NCBI GenBank assembly: GCA_963700045.1
Contig: CAVOWK010000015.1
Span: forward strand, 1 to 64,000
Direction: 5' to 3'
Source: RPQJ01 sp963700045
GTDB taxonomy: Bacteria; Pseudomonadota; Gammaproteobacteria; Steroidobacterales; Steroidobacteraceae
DNA length: 64,000 nucleotides
The notes under the pieces were generated by a model. It did no database searches. It had not been told where the DNA came from and saw only the letters and a program-made list of their open reading frames with translations. Positions 53,157-61,632 of this stretch are shown in pieces; positions within the stretch are counted from its first letter, which is position 1, and each line of letters opens with the position of its first letter. The translations under genes and the position numbers were made by a program.

Positions 53157-55067
53157 TCAGTGCGCCGCCGCCTTCGACGCCAGGATGCCGGTGTTCTGGC
53201 GCGCGTAGACCTCCGGCCAGAGTTCTTCCGAACGCCGGTCCCGGAACAGCAGGGAACCGAGCAGGACGGCCAGGAACCCGAGCGGAATCGAAATGATGCC
53301 GGGATTCTTGAGCGTGAACAGCGGCTCCTCGAGGCCGAGGAACGAGCGCTCCTTGCCCGCGACCTTGGCCACGTCGTCCTTCGCCTTGGTGACGGCCTTG
53401 TCGAGCGCGGTAAGGTTGATCTTCGCCTGGCTGACGGCTTCGGCATCGGTCGAGAGTAACGCCTGCTCGATCGCGGACCGCTTGGCCGCCTCGCCGTCGA
53501 ACACCTTCTGCGACGCGGCACGCACGGCTTTCGGGTAGGTGACGTTCGGCGAGACCAGCGTCAGGCCGACCGCCACCACCGTGCCGACGATCATGCCGGC
53601 GACGATGCCGCCCGTGCTGCATCGCTTCCAGTACAGCGTGAGCAGCACGCAGGGGAAATTGGCCGACGCGGCGACTGCGAACGCGAGCGCCACGAGGTGC
53701 GCGACGTTCTGGCCCTTGGCCGCGATGCCGATCGTGATCGCCATCGCTCCGACGATGACCGTGGCGATGCGCGCCGCACGGACCTGCTGCTGCGGCGGCA
53801 CGGTATCTCCACCGTGATACACGCCCACGTACAGGTCGTGCGCAATCGCCGAAGCCGCTGCGAGCACGAGCCCCGCCACCACCGCGACGATCGTGGCGAA
53901 CGCCACCGCCGACACGAACGCCAGCATGAAGTTGCCGAGGAACGAGTTGGCGCCGCCGCCGAGGTATTGCGCGAGCAGCGGCGCTGCCATGTTGCCACCG
54001 GCGTCGACCGATGCGATTGCCGCGGGGCCGACGAATTTCGCCGCACCGAAGCCGAGGAACAACGTCAGGATGTAGAAGCCGCCGATGATCGCCATCGCCC
54101 ACACGACCGACTTGCGCGCCTGCTGCGCGGTAGGCACGGTGAAGAACCGCATCAGGATGTGCGGCAGGCCCGCCGTGCCGAAGACGAGCGCCATGCCGAG
54201 CGAGATCTGGTCGATCGGCGCCTTGAAGTACAGCCCGGGCTCGAGGAAGCGCTGGCCGAGTTCGGCCGCGGTCATCGTCTTGGCCGGGTCGCCGATCAGC
54301 GTTGCCACCCTGGCCTGCACCTTCGGATCGGCCACGACGTCCTGCAGGAAGCCCGGCAGCGAGAAGCCATAGGGCGACCACACCAGGACCACGAGCACGA
54401 GTGATGCGATCACCAGCAGGATCGCCTTGATGATCTGCACCCAGGTCGTCGCGACCATGCCGCCGAACAGCACGTAGGCGAGCATCAGCACGCCGACCGC
54501 GATGACCGATATCTCGTAATCGATGCCGATCAGCGTCTTCACCAGCACCCCGCCGCCGACCATCTGTGCCGTCAGGTAGAACGTCGAGACGGTGATGACG
54601 GACAACGCGCCGACGATGCGCATTGCCTTCGGGTTGTTGCGGTAGGCAAGGATGTCGGAAAGCGTGTAACGCCCGATGTTGCGACAGGGCTCCGCGATCA
54701 CCAGCAGCACGGTGATGTAGGCCACGAGCCAGCCGACCGAGTACATGAATCCGTCATAGCCGTACTGGGAGATGAGCCCGGCGATACCGAGGAACGATGC
54801 GGCTGAAAGATAGTCGCCCGCGATCGCCCAGCCATTCTGCAGGCCAGTGACGCCACCGCCCGCGGTGTAGAAGTCGGACGCCGACTTCACGCGCTTCGAC
54901 GCCACGTACGTGACGTACATCGTGAGCGCGATGATGGCCGCGAACACCGTGAAGGTGATCCAGCGGTATTCCTGCGTGACTGCGCCCTGCGCGTAGGCCG
55001 TCATGCACACTAGCGGCAGCAGGCCGACGAGTCCCCAGGCCAGCGCCTTGCGGTTCTGGAGGTTCAT
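53157..55067 (-). CDS. actP: Cation/acetate symporter (ActP, SSS family) with an extra helical segment
   Basis: A 636-residue sodium:solute symporter that should import acetate or short monocarboxylates. ActP-like strings are DFYTAGGGVTGLQNGWAIAGDYLSAASFLGI (given here as the first two-helix signature), TFYLTAQMVGGG, GTAGLPHILMRFFTVP and ANFPCVLLTLYWKR. It is about 85 residues longer than E. coli ActP. The excess is a charged, helix-rich stretch (DGEAAKRSAIEQALL, then LTALDKAVTKAKDDVAKVAGK) between two late helices. The start overlaps the DUF485 stop by four bases, the normal yjcH-actP arrangement. Confidence 0.93.
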   Translation of the reverse strand: MNLQNRKALAWGLVGLLPLVCMTAYAQGAVTQEYRWITFTVFAAIIALTMYVTYVASKRVKSASDFYTAGGGVTGLQNGWAIAGDYLSAASFLGIAGLISQYGYDGFMYSVGWLVAYITVLLVIAEPCRNIGRYTLSDILAYRNNPKAMRIVGALSVITVSTFYLTAQMVGGGVLVKTLIGIDYEISVIAVGVLMLAYVLFGGMVATTWVQIIKAILLVIASLVLVVLVWSPYGFSLPGFLQDVVADPKVQARVATLIGDPAKTMTAAELGQRFLEPGLYFKAPIDQISLGMALVFGTAGLPHILMRFFTVPTAQQARKSVVWAMAIIGGFYILTLFLGFGAAKFVGPAAIASVDAGGNMAAPLLAQYLGGGANSFLGNFMLAFVSAVAFATIVAVVAGLVLAAASAIAHDLYVGVYHGGDTVPPQQQVRAARIATVIVGAMAITIGIAAKGQNVAHLVALAFAVAASANFPCVLLTLYWKRCSTGGIVAGMIVGTVVAVGLTLVSPNVTYPKAVRAASQKVFDGEAAKRSAIEQALLSTDAEAVSQAKINLTALDKAVTKAKDDVAKVAGKERSFLGLEEPLFTLKNPGIISIPLGFLAVLLGSLLFRDRRSEELWPEVYARQNTGILASKAAAH

Positions 55068-55393
55068 GTCGTCACCTTCCCTTTCTCGTAGTCCGCGGCG
55101 ATCTCGCGTGCGAGACGATCGAATTCGGACCCGGCCCGGCGCGAGTAGAAGATCGCGACCCCCCAGGCGACGATGAACTGGAACAGTGCGAACACCAGCC
55201 CGAAGTTGACGACGCCCCAGACCTTGACCTTGTACAGGTCCTGGAAATAAGCGGCGCCGATCGGCAACAGGAAGTAGAAGACCACCGAGAAGATCATGAG
55301 GCCGGTCAGGAACCCCTGCTTCTTGCGGTGCAGCGTCTGGAAGCGCGGGTCGTTGATGACGGCGTTCCAGTCGATCGTCGGCGGTGCGGCCAT
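55064..55393 (-). CDS. DUF485 membrane protein (YjcH-like partner of the acetate permease)
   Basis: A 109-residue protein with two transmembrane helices (FLTGLMIFSVVFYFLLPIG and FGLVFALFQFIVAWGVAIFY) and the DUF485 N-terminal string PRFQTLHRKKQ. It is conserved upstream of ActP-type symporters and is thought to assist them. GGGGGAGAG precedes the start. Its stop codon lies within the ATGA that starts actP, so the two are translationally coupled. Confidence 0.93.
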   Translation of the reverse strand: MAAPPTIDWNAVINDPRFQTLHRKKQGFLTGLMIFSVVFYFLLPIGAAYFQDLYKVKVWGVVNFGLVFALFQFIVAWGVAIFYSRRAGSEFDRLAREIAADYEKGKVTT

Positions 55394-55470
55394 GAAGCTC
55401 TCCCCCTGTTCGATGGGCACTGGCCGGCAATCTAACAAGGACGACCCGCGGCGGAACTGAGACATTGGTC

Positions 55471-55476
55471 TAATAT
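55471..55476 (+). promoter_or_regulatory. -10-like TAATAT nine bases before a start codon
   Basis: TAATAT lies directly before the saccharopine-dehydrogenase-like ATG with no Shine-Dalgarno sequence between, again suggesting a near-leaderless transcript. Confidence 0.35.
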
Positions 55477-55485
55477 GGCCAGCCT

Positions 55486-56720
55486 ATGACCACCCAGCCA
55501 TACGACGTCATCGTCTTCGGCGCCACGAGCTTCGTGGGCCAGATCCTCACCCGCTACCTGTTCGAGGAGTTCGGCCTCGACGGCAAGCTGCGCTGGGCCG
55601 CGGCCGGCAGGTCGCTCCCGAAACTCGAGGAGCTGCGGAAGTCCCTCGGCAAGGGTGCCGGCAAGCTCACGCTGCTGCAGGCCGATGCCGGGGACGAAAC
55701 CTCGCTGCAGAAGCTGTGCAAGAGTGCACGGGTGATTGTTTCCACGGTCGGCCCATATGCGTTGTATGGCGAACCGCTGGTGCGCGTCTGCGCCGAGACC
55801 GGCACCGATTACTGCGACCTCACCGGCGAGGTGCAGTGGATGCGTCGCATGATCCACAAGTACGAAAAGACGGCGCAGGCCTCGGGCGCGCGCATCGTGC
55901 ACAACTGCGGGTTCGATTCGATTCCGTCCGACCTCGGCGTGCACTACCTGCAGCAACAGGCGCAGGAGCGATTCGGCCAGCACTGCACGACCGTGAAGAT
56001 GCGTGTCCGCTCCATGCGCGGCAGTTTCTCCGGCGGCACCGTGGCCTCGCTGCTGAATGTGCTGAAGGAAGTCAAAGCGAATCCGGCGTTGCGCAAGGAA
56101 CTCGCCGATCCCTATTCGATCTGCCCGCCGGGCCGCGGCAAGCGTGTCCGGCAGAAGAACGTGGGTTTCGCCGAATACGACCCCGACTTCAGCGCGTGGA
56201 TCGCACCGTTCGTCATGAGTGCGATCAATACGCGCGTGGTGCATCGAACCAATGCGTTGCTGCACGACGCTTACGGCCCGGAATTCCGGTACGACGAGGC
56301 GGTGCTGACGGGGCGCGGATTGCGCGGTCGCCTGACCGCCGCGACGACAGTGCCGGTCTCGGCGCATTCATGGTCGCCGGCTCGATCGGCGCCGTGCGCT
56401 CGCTGCTCGAGAAGTACGTGCTGCCGGCGCCGGGCGAGGGCCCGAGTCCCGAAGCGCAACTCAAGGGTGGCTTCGACCTGCGTTTCCACGGCCGCACGCC
56501 ACGGGGCGATGTCCTCCGCGCGCGTGTCACGGGTGACCGTGATCCGGGGTACGGCTCGACCGCGAAGATGCTCGGCCAGGCGGCGGCCTGCCTCGCGGAC
56601 GACATTCCAAAGAAGAACGTAGCCGGCGGTTTCTGGACGCCCGCAGCAATCTTCGGTGATCGCATCGTCGAACGGCTGCGGGCCCATTCCGGGCTGACGT
56701 TCGAAGTGCTCGACAAGTAA
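55486..56720 (+). pseudogene. Saccharopine dehydrogenase-like (trans-acting enoyl-reductase type) oxidoreductase, one frameshift
   Basis: Restoring one base gives 411 residues, a normal family length. The N-terminal Rossmann domain begins VIVFGATSFVGQILTRYL, then AAAGRSLPKLEELR, VSTVGPYALYGEPLVRVC and DLTGEVQWMRRMI, and HNCGFDSIPSDLGV, the pattern of saccharopine-dehydrogenase-like and mycobacterial trans-acting enoyl-reductase proteins. The frame breaks at about 56350; AGLGAFMVAGSIGAV continues in the next frame to LTFEVLDK and a stop. The missing base is most simply one G of a GG pair. Such proteins reduce double bonds in lipid synthesis in mycobacteria; the role in proteobacteria is unknown. 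Confidence 0.82.
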
Positions 56721-56754
56721 ACAGCGCAACACCGCGACACAAGGGGGACGACCG

Positions 56755-57183
56755 ATGCCGACCACCACTGAATTCCTGCTGCCCGTCCTGGCGCTCGTGG
56801 CCTGGACGCTCGTGATGTGGGTCTGGCTGTATGCCACGCGCATCCCCGCCATGAAGCGCGTGGGAATCGATCCGCAGGAAGCCGCACACCCGGGCACGTA
56901 CGCTCACCGGATGCCTGAACACGCCCGCTCAGTCGCCGACAACTACAACCACCTGCACGAGCAGCCCACGATTTTCTACGCGCTGATGTTCTTCATCGCG
57001 TTGACCGGCGGCGGCGCCGCGGGCACGCTGACCCTGGCTTGGGGCTACGTTGGCAGCCGTGTCGTGCACTCGCTGGTGCAGTCCACGATCAACAAAGTGG
57101 TCGTGCGGTTTACGGTCTTCGCCTTCGGGTCGCTGCTGCTCGTCTGCATGACGGTGCGGGAGCTGATCCGCGTCCTCGGCTGA
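56755..57183 (+). CDS. MAPEG family membrane protein
   Basis: A 142-residue protein with four hydrophobic segments and the family strings NYNHLHEQPTIFYAL and GYVGSRVVHSLVQST. MAPEG proteins of eukaryotes are glutathione S-transferases or leukotriene enzymes; the bacterial members are mostly untested. It lies 34 bases after the saccharopine-dehydrogenase-like gene on the same strand, so it probably shares its transcript. GGGGG precedes the ATG. Confidence 0.9.
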   Translation: MPTTTEFLLPVLALVAWTLVMWVWLYATRIPAMKRVGIDPQEAAHPGTYAHRMPEHARSVADNYNHLHEQPTIFYALMFFIALTGGGAAGTLTLAWGYVGSRVVHSLVQSTINKVVVRFTVFAFGSLLLVCMTVRELIRVLG

Positions 57184-57261
57184 CGGACGCACGGCCCGCC
57201 ATTTGCAGTCACGCGGTCCTTGCGTTCGGTCCTGCGCCGTGTCGTTTGCTGGAGATTCCTG

Positions 57262-58815
57262 ATGCGTTGTTCGATTGCTACCCTGGCATTGACGGTTCTG
57301 TTCTGTGTCGCGCCTGCGGCGACCTGGAGCAAGGACGAGACGGCGACCGACCCGGCGGAGAAGACACCGCCGGCAACGGACGCGAAGCAGGCCGTCCCCG
57401 CCTCCTCCGTGACGAGGCATCAGGCGGTCATCGACGGCAAGACGGTCAAGTACACCGCGACCGTCGGCTGGTTCATCCTCAAGGACCCGAAGGACAACCC
57501 GATCGCGCGCTTCGGCTACACCGCCTACACGCTCGACGGGGTGAAGAACCTGACCCAGCGGCCGGTCACGTTCGCGTTCAACGGCGGCCCCGGCTCGTCG
57601 TCGATCTGGCTGCACATGGGCATCATGGGTCCACGGCGCGTGGTGGTGAACGATGGTGGCTACGCGCCCCCGCCGCCCTCGCAGGTCGTCGACAATGCCT
57701 TTTCGCCGCTCGACGTCACCGACATCGTGATGATCGATCCGGTCGGCACCGGGTTCAGCAAGCCGCTCGGTGACGCAAAGCCCGCGGACTTCCACGGCGT
57801 GGACGAGGACATCAAATCCGTCGCACAGTTCATCAAGCGTTACGTGTCAGAGAACGGGCGCTGGGGCTCGCCCAAGTACGTGCTCGGTGAAAGCTACGGC
57901 GGCATGCGCGGCGCGGGACTCGCCTACTACCTGCAGGCGAACATGGGCATGAACCTGAACGGGCTCGTCCTGGTCTCGCCATTCCTGAACGGCGCCACCG
58001 GCATCGACGGCGAGGGCATGGACCTCGGCCAGGTCACCTACTTCCCGACGCTCGCGGCGACTGCCTGGTACCACGGCCTGGTCCCGAACAGGCCGGCTAC
58101 CGTGCAGGAATACATGCGCGAAGTCGAACAGTTCGCGCGCGATGAATACGCACCGGCACTCGCCAAGGGCTACGTCATCCCGGAAGCCGAGAAGAAAGCG
58201 ATGGCAGCGAAGCTGGCACGCTACACCGGCACCAGCCCCGAGTACTGGGAGCGGGCCGACCTGCGCGTGAGCCATCCGCAGTTCCTGCAGGAACTGAAGC
58301 GCAACGATCGTCTCATTGCCGGCCGCATCGACTCGCGCTTCGTCGGCCCCGCGATGAATCCGCTCGGCGAAGAGATGGATTACGACCCGTTCTTCCCGTC
58401 AGTCGGGCCGGCCTACACCTCGGCGTTTCTCGGTTACCTGCACGACGAACTCAAGTTCGGTCGCGACGAGGAGTACATGGTCTCTGCGTTCGACATCGAC
58501 TGGAGCTGGAAGCACAAGGTGCCGGGCAAGGGGGGTTGGATGTCGCCCGTGCCGACGACCGTGCCGGATCTCGCGGCAGCCATGACCATGAACCCGGGGC
58601 TGCACGTGCTGGTGCAGCAGGGCTGGTACGACCTGGCGACACCTTACCTGGCGACCCGGATGGACCTCGAGCACCTCCACATCACGCCGGAGGCGCGCAA
58701 GCGCATCCAGCTCGAGCACTACGACGCCGGCCACATGATGTACCTGCACGAGCCGTCGATGCGGAAATTCCGCGACGATCTCGTCGGATTCATCCGGGCG
58801 ACCGACCGCCTCTGA
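57262..58815 (+). CDS. Serine carboxypeptidase, peptidase S10
   Basis: A 517-residue exported enzyme that removes C-terminal residues from peptides. The signal peptide is hydrophobic and ends near AATWS. FNGGPGSSSIWLHMG gives the oxyanion region, GESYGGMRG holds the catalytic Ser211, GWYDLATP holds the Asp, and YDAGHMMYLHEP holds the His. All three residues of the triad are present. GGAGA precedes the chosen ATG. It is probably periplasmic. It lies 78 bases after the MAPEG gene and is convergent with nadB. Confidence 0.94.
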   Translation: MRCSIATLALTVLFCVAPAATWSKDETATDPAEKTPPATDAKQAVPASSVTRHQAVIDGKTVKYTATVGWFILKDPKDNPIARFGYTAYTLDGVKNLTQRPVTFAFNGGPGSSSIWLHMGIMGPRRVVVNDGGYAPPPPSQVVDNAFSPLDVTDIVMIDPVGTGFSKPLGDAKPADFHGVDEDIKSVAQFIKRYVSENGRWGSPKYVLGESYGGMRGAGLAYYLQANMGMNLNGLVLVSPFLNGATGIDGEGMDLGQVTYFPTLAATAWYHGLVPNRPATVQEYMREVEQFARDEYAPALAKGYVIPEAEKKAMAAKLARYTGTSPEYWERADLRVSHPQFLQELKRNDRLIAGRIDSRFVGPAMNPLGEEMDYDPFFPSVGPAYTSAFLGYLHDELKFGRDEEYMVSAFDIDWSWKHKVPGKGGWMSPVPTTVPDLAAAMTMNPGLHVLVQQGWYDLATPYLATRMDLEHLHITPEARKRIQLEHYDAGHMMYLHEPSMRKFRDDLVGFIRATDRL

Positions 58816-58851
58816 CTCACTGCAGGACCGGATCCCCGACTTCCTGCAGCA

Positions 58852-60411
58852 TCACTCGCGGTAGTGGCAGCCTCGACTCTCGGGGTTCACCCATGCGGCC
58901 AGCGTCACGATGAGCGCCACGCGCACGGCGTTGCGCAGTCCGATCAGGTCGTCGGTCATCGCAGCGGCGCGATAGAAACGCTCGACCTCCACTTCGAGGT
59001 TGCGCAGCGCCTCGATCGCGCGCAACAGCCGGCGCGTGGTTCGCACCAGGCCGACGTAGTTCCACATGATGTGCCGCAGCGAACTCATGTCCTGCGCGAT
59101 GAGCGCGGGATCGGGTGCTTCCGTGCCGGTGTCCTGCCAGGGCGGAATGTCGTCGAAGTGCAAACCGTTGCTCACCTTCAGCTGCCCCACGATGCGCTGT
59201 GCCGAGCGGTGACCCCAGACCAGGCCCTCGAGCAGCGAAGTGCTGGCGAGCCGGTTGGCCCCGTGCAGGCCGGAGCACGCGACCTCGCCCACCGCAAAGA
59301 GTCTTTGCACCGTGGTGGCGCCGTCCAGGTCGATCCACACCCCGCCACACGAATAGTGCGCGGCCGGCACGACCGGCAGCGGATCGCGCGTGATGTCGAT
59401 GCCGTACTCGAGACAGCTGCGATACATCTCGGGGAATTCCGCGCGGATGCGCTCGGCCGGAACGTAGCTGGCGACGTCGAGGTAAACGTTGGGCACGCCC
59501 AGTCGCAGCATCTCGGAGTGGATGCTGCGCGCGACGACGTCGCGTGGAGCGAGGTCCTTCCATTTCGCGTCGTAGCGGTCCATGAACGGCTGCCGCTGCT
59601 CGTCGACCAGGCGCGCGCCCGCGCCCCGCACGGCTTCGGTGATCAGGAAGCACGGTGCGTTGCGGTGATAGAACGCCGTCGGGTGGAACTGGATGTATTC
59701 GGTGTTGATCACGCGCGCACCGGCGCGGTACGCCATCGCGAGTCCATCGCCGCGGGACCCGGCCGGATTGGTCGTGCGCAGGAAGATCTGCCCGAGACCG
59801 CCGGTCGCCAGCACGGTGGCCCGGGCGAAGCAGCGGCCGATCCTGCCCGTGCGCTGGTCGTAGACGTAGGCGCCGACGCACGAAAGCGGATCGTACACGG
59901 CGCGCCGATCGCGGCCCTGGTGCGCGGGCGTCAGCAGGTCGACGGCAGTGTGGTGCGTGAGCAGGCGAACGCGTGGATGTGCGCGCAGCGCCTCGATGAG
60001 TCTGTCCTCGATGGCGCGGCCGGTGGCGTCCGTCGCGTGCACGATGCGGGCGATCGAGTGCCCGCCTTCCCGGCCGAGCGCGAGTCTGCCGTCGGGCGTG
60101 CGATCGAACGGCACGCCGAGCTTGTCGATCAGGATCGACTGGACGAGCGACGGGCCCTCGTTGGCAAGCGTGCGAACCGCCTGCTCGTGACACAAGCCCG
60201 CACCGGCATTGACGATGTCCCGCGCCAGCGATTCGGGCGAATCATCCTCGCCGCGGAAGATGATGCCGCCCTGCGCCCAGTACGTGTTCGACTCACCGGC
60301 GCGATCGGCACGCGTGATCACGGTGACGTCGAGACCCGACTCCGCGAGCTCGAGCGCGGCCGTGCCGCCGGCAATGCCGCAGCCGATGACCAGGACGTCG
60401 CTGCGCAGCAT
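58852..60411 (-). CDS. nadB: L-aspartate oxidase
   Basis: A 519-residue FAD enzyme converting L-aspartate to iminoaspartate, the first step of de novo NAD synthesis. N-terminal VIGCGIAGGTAALELAE binds FAD; YWAQGGI, GREGGHSIARIVHA, ATGGLGQIF, EYIQFHPTAFY and HYSCGGVWIDLDG are the expected conserved strings of the succinate-dehydrogenase/aspartate-oxidase family, and ANRLASTSLLEGLVWG is typical of NadB. It starts five bases after the nadA stop, forming a nadA-nadB operon that channels iminoaspartate to quinolinate synthase. Confidence 0.95.
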   Translation of the reverse strand: MLRSDVLVIGCGIAGGTAALELAESGLDVTVITRADRAGESNTYWAQGGIIFRGEDDSPESLARDIVNAGAGLCHEQAVRTLANEGPSLVQSILIDKLGVPFDRTPDGRLALGREGGHSIARIVHATDATGRAIEDRLIEALRAHPRVRLLTHHTAVDLLTPAHQGRDRRAVYDPLSCVGAYVYDQRTGRIGRCFARATVLATGGLGQIFLRTTNPAGSRGDGLAMAYRAGARVINTEYIQFHPTAFYHRNAPCFLITEAVRGAGARLVDEQRQPFMDRYDAKWKDLAPRDVVARSIHSEMLRLGVPNVYLDVASYVPAERIRAEFPEMYRSCLEYGIDITRDPLPVVPAAHYSCGGVWIDLDGATTVQRLFAVGEVACSGLHGANRLASTSLLEGLVWGHRSAQRIVGQLKVSNGLHFDDIPPWQDTGTEAPDPALIAQDMSSLRHIMWNYVGLVRTTRRLLRAIEALRNLEVEVERFYRAAAMTDDLIGLRNAVRVALIVTLAAWVNPESRGCHYRE

Positions 60412-60416
60412 CTCGC

Positions 60417-61481
60417 TCAATCGATTTTCGGCCCGACGGCCAGCATGCGTTCGACGGCACGCAGCGCGCGCACGCGGATGTGCTCGGGCACGTCGATCTC
60501 CCAGCGCATGAACTTGAGCGAGTCGCGCGTCTGCTCGAGCGTGATCTCGTGCATGTGCGGGCAACGATGGCTGCAGAGGCGCAGCATTTCCTTGCCCGGA
60601 TTGGCGGCGACGATGTTGTCGCCCATCGAGCATTCGGTGAGCAGCAGGAAGCGCTTCGCCTTCGATCTTTCGACGGCCCTGATCATCGCCGTCGTGCTGC
60701 CGGAGAAATCCGCCTTCGCGGTGACCTCGGGGCTGCATTCGGGATGCGCCAGGATCATTACGTCAGGATACTGCTTGCGGACCACGTCGATGTCTTCGGG
60801 CGTGAACAACTCGTGCACTTCGCAGCGACCCTTCCACGCGATCATCTTGTGCTCGACCGTGGTGTCGTCGCCATTGGCCGCCAGGGCGCCCTTGCGCAGC
60901 ACCGACGGCACGATGACGTGGCGACCCGTCTCGCGCGCCACGTTGCGGGCGAGGAACTCGTCGGGCAGGAAGATCACCGTGTCGGACTGCAGCGATTCGA
61001 CGACCGCGGCCGCGTTGCTCGAGGTGCAGCAGATGTCGCACTCGGCTTTCACGTCGGCATAGGTGTTGATGTACGTGACGATCGGCACGCCCGGATAAGC
61101 CTCGCGCAACGCGCGGACGTCGGCGGCCGTGATGCTCTCGGCCAGCGAGCAGCCGCCTTTCTCCGTCGGCAGCAGCACCGTCTTGGTCGGGTTGAGTATC
61201 TTCGCCGTCTCGGCCATGAAGCGCACGCCGCAGAACACGATGACCGACTTGTCGGTCTCGGCGGCACGACGGCTGAGCTCGAGCGAATCGCCCCGGAAGT
61301 CGGGCACCGTATGGAACAATGCGGGTTCCATGTAATTGTGTCCGAGGATCACGGCGTCCCGCTCCACCTTGAGGCGGAGCACTTCGGCGGCGACCTCCGC
61401 CTTGATGAACAGTTCGGCGTCCGGCAGGACGTCCCCCAGGCTCGATTGCAGGTCGCGGTAGATATCCTGGGCGGTCTTCAA
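60417..61481 (-). CDS. nadA: Quinolinate synthase
   Basis: A 354-residue 4Fe-4S enzyme that condenses iminoaspartate with dihydroxyacetone phosphate to give quinolinate. AVILGHNYMEPALF, VIVFCGVRFMAETAKIL, LPTEKGGCSLAESI and YINTYADVKAECDICCTSSNA (partial string) show the fold and the substrate loops. Cluster cysteines are in GGCSL, TECSMGDN and LCSHRCPHM. The dihydroxyacetone phosphate may come from the GlpD reaction encoded elsewhere in the window. TAGAAT at 61529-61524 on the minus strand may be its -10. Confidence 0.96.
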   Translation of the reverse strand: MKTAQDIYRDLQSSLGDVLPDAELFIKAEVAAEVLRLKVERDAVILGHNYMEPALFHTVPDFRGDSLELSRRAAETDKSVIVFCGVRFMAETAKILNPTKTVLLPTEKGGCSLAESITAADVRALREAYPGVPIVTYINTYADVKAECDICCTSSNAAAVVESLQSDTVIFLPDEFLARNVARETGRHVIVPSVLRKGALAANGDDTTVEHKMIAWKGRCEVHELFTPEDIDVVRKQYPDVMILAHPECSPEVTAKADFSGSTTAMIRAVERSKAKRFLLLTECSMGDNIVAANPGKEMLRLCSHRCPHMHEITLEQTRDSLKFMRWEIDVPEHIRVRALRAVERMLAVGPKID

Positions 61482-61632
61482 GGGCAGGCCCCATGGCGGC
61501 TGCCCGTTGCAGCCTGTGCAGCCATTCTAGCGGACCGGGGTTGTGACGGCTCGTCCCGGCCACGGTGAGGCCGCTCCCCCGCCCCAGCTGCCGTTGCCAC
61601 GCTATGATTCCGCTCCCTTCGCGACGGCAGCC

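Noticed and set aside
61482..61632. Possible cobalamin riboswitch before the BtuB-like receptor
   Set aside because: I found none of the conserved B12-box strings in the 150 bases upstream.
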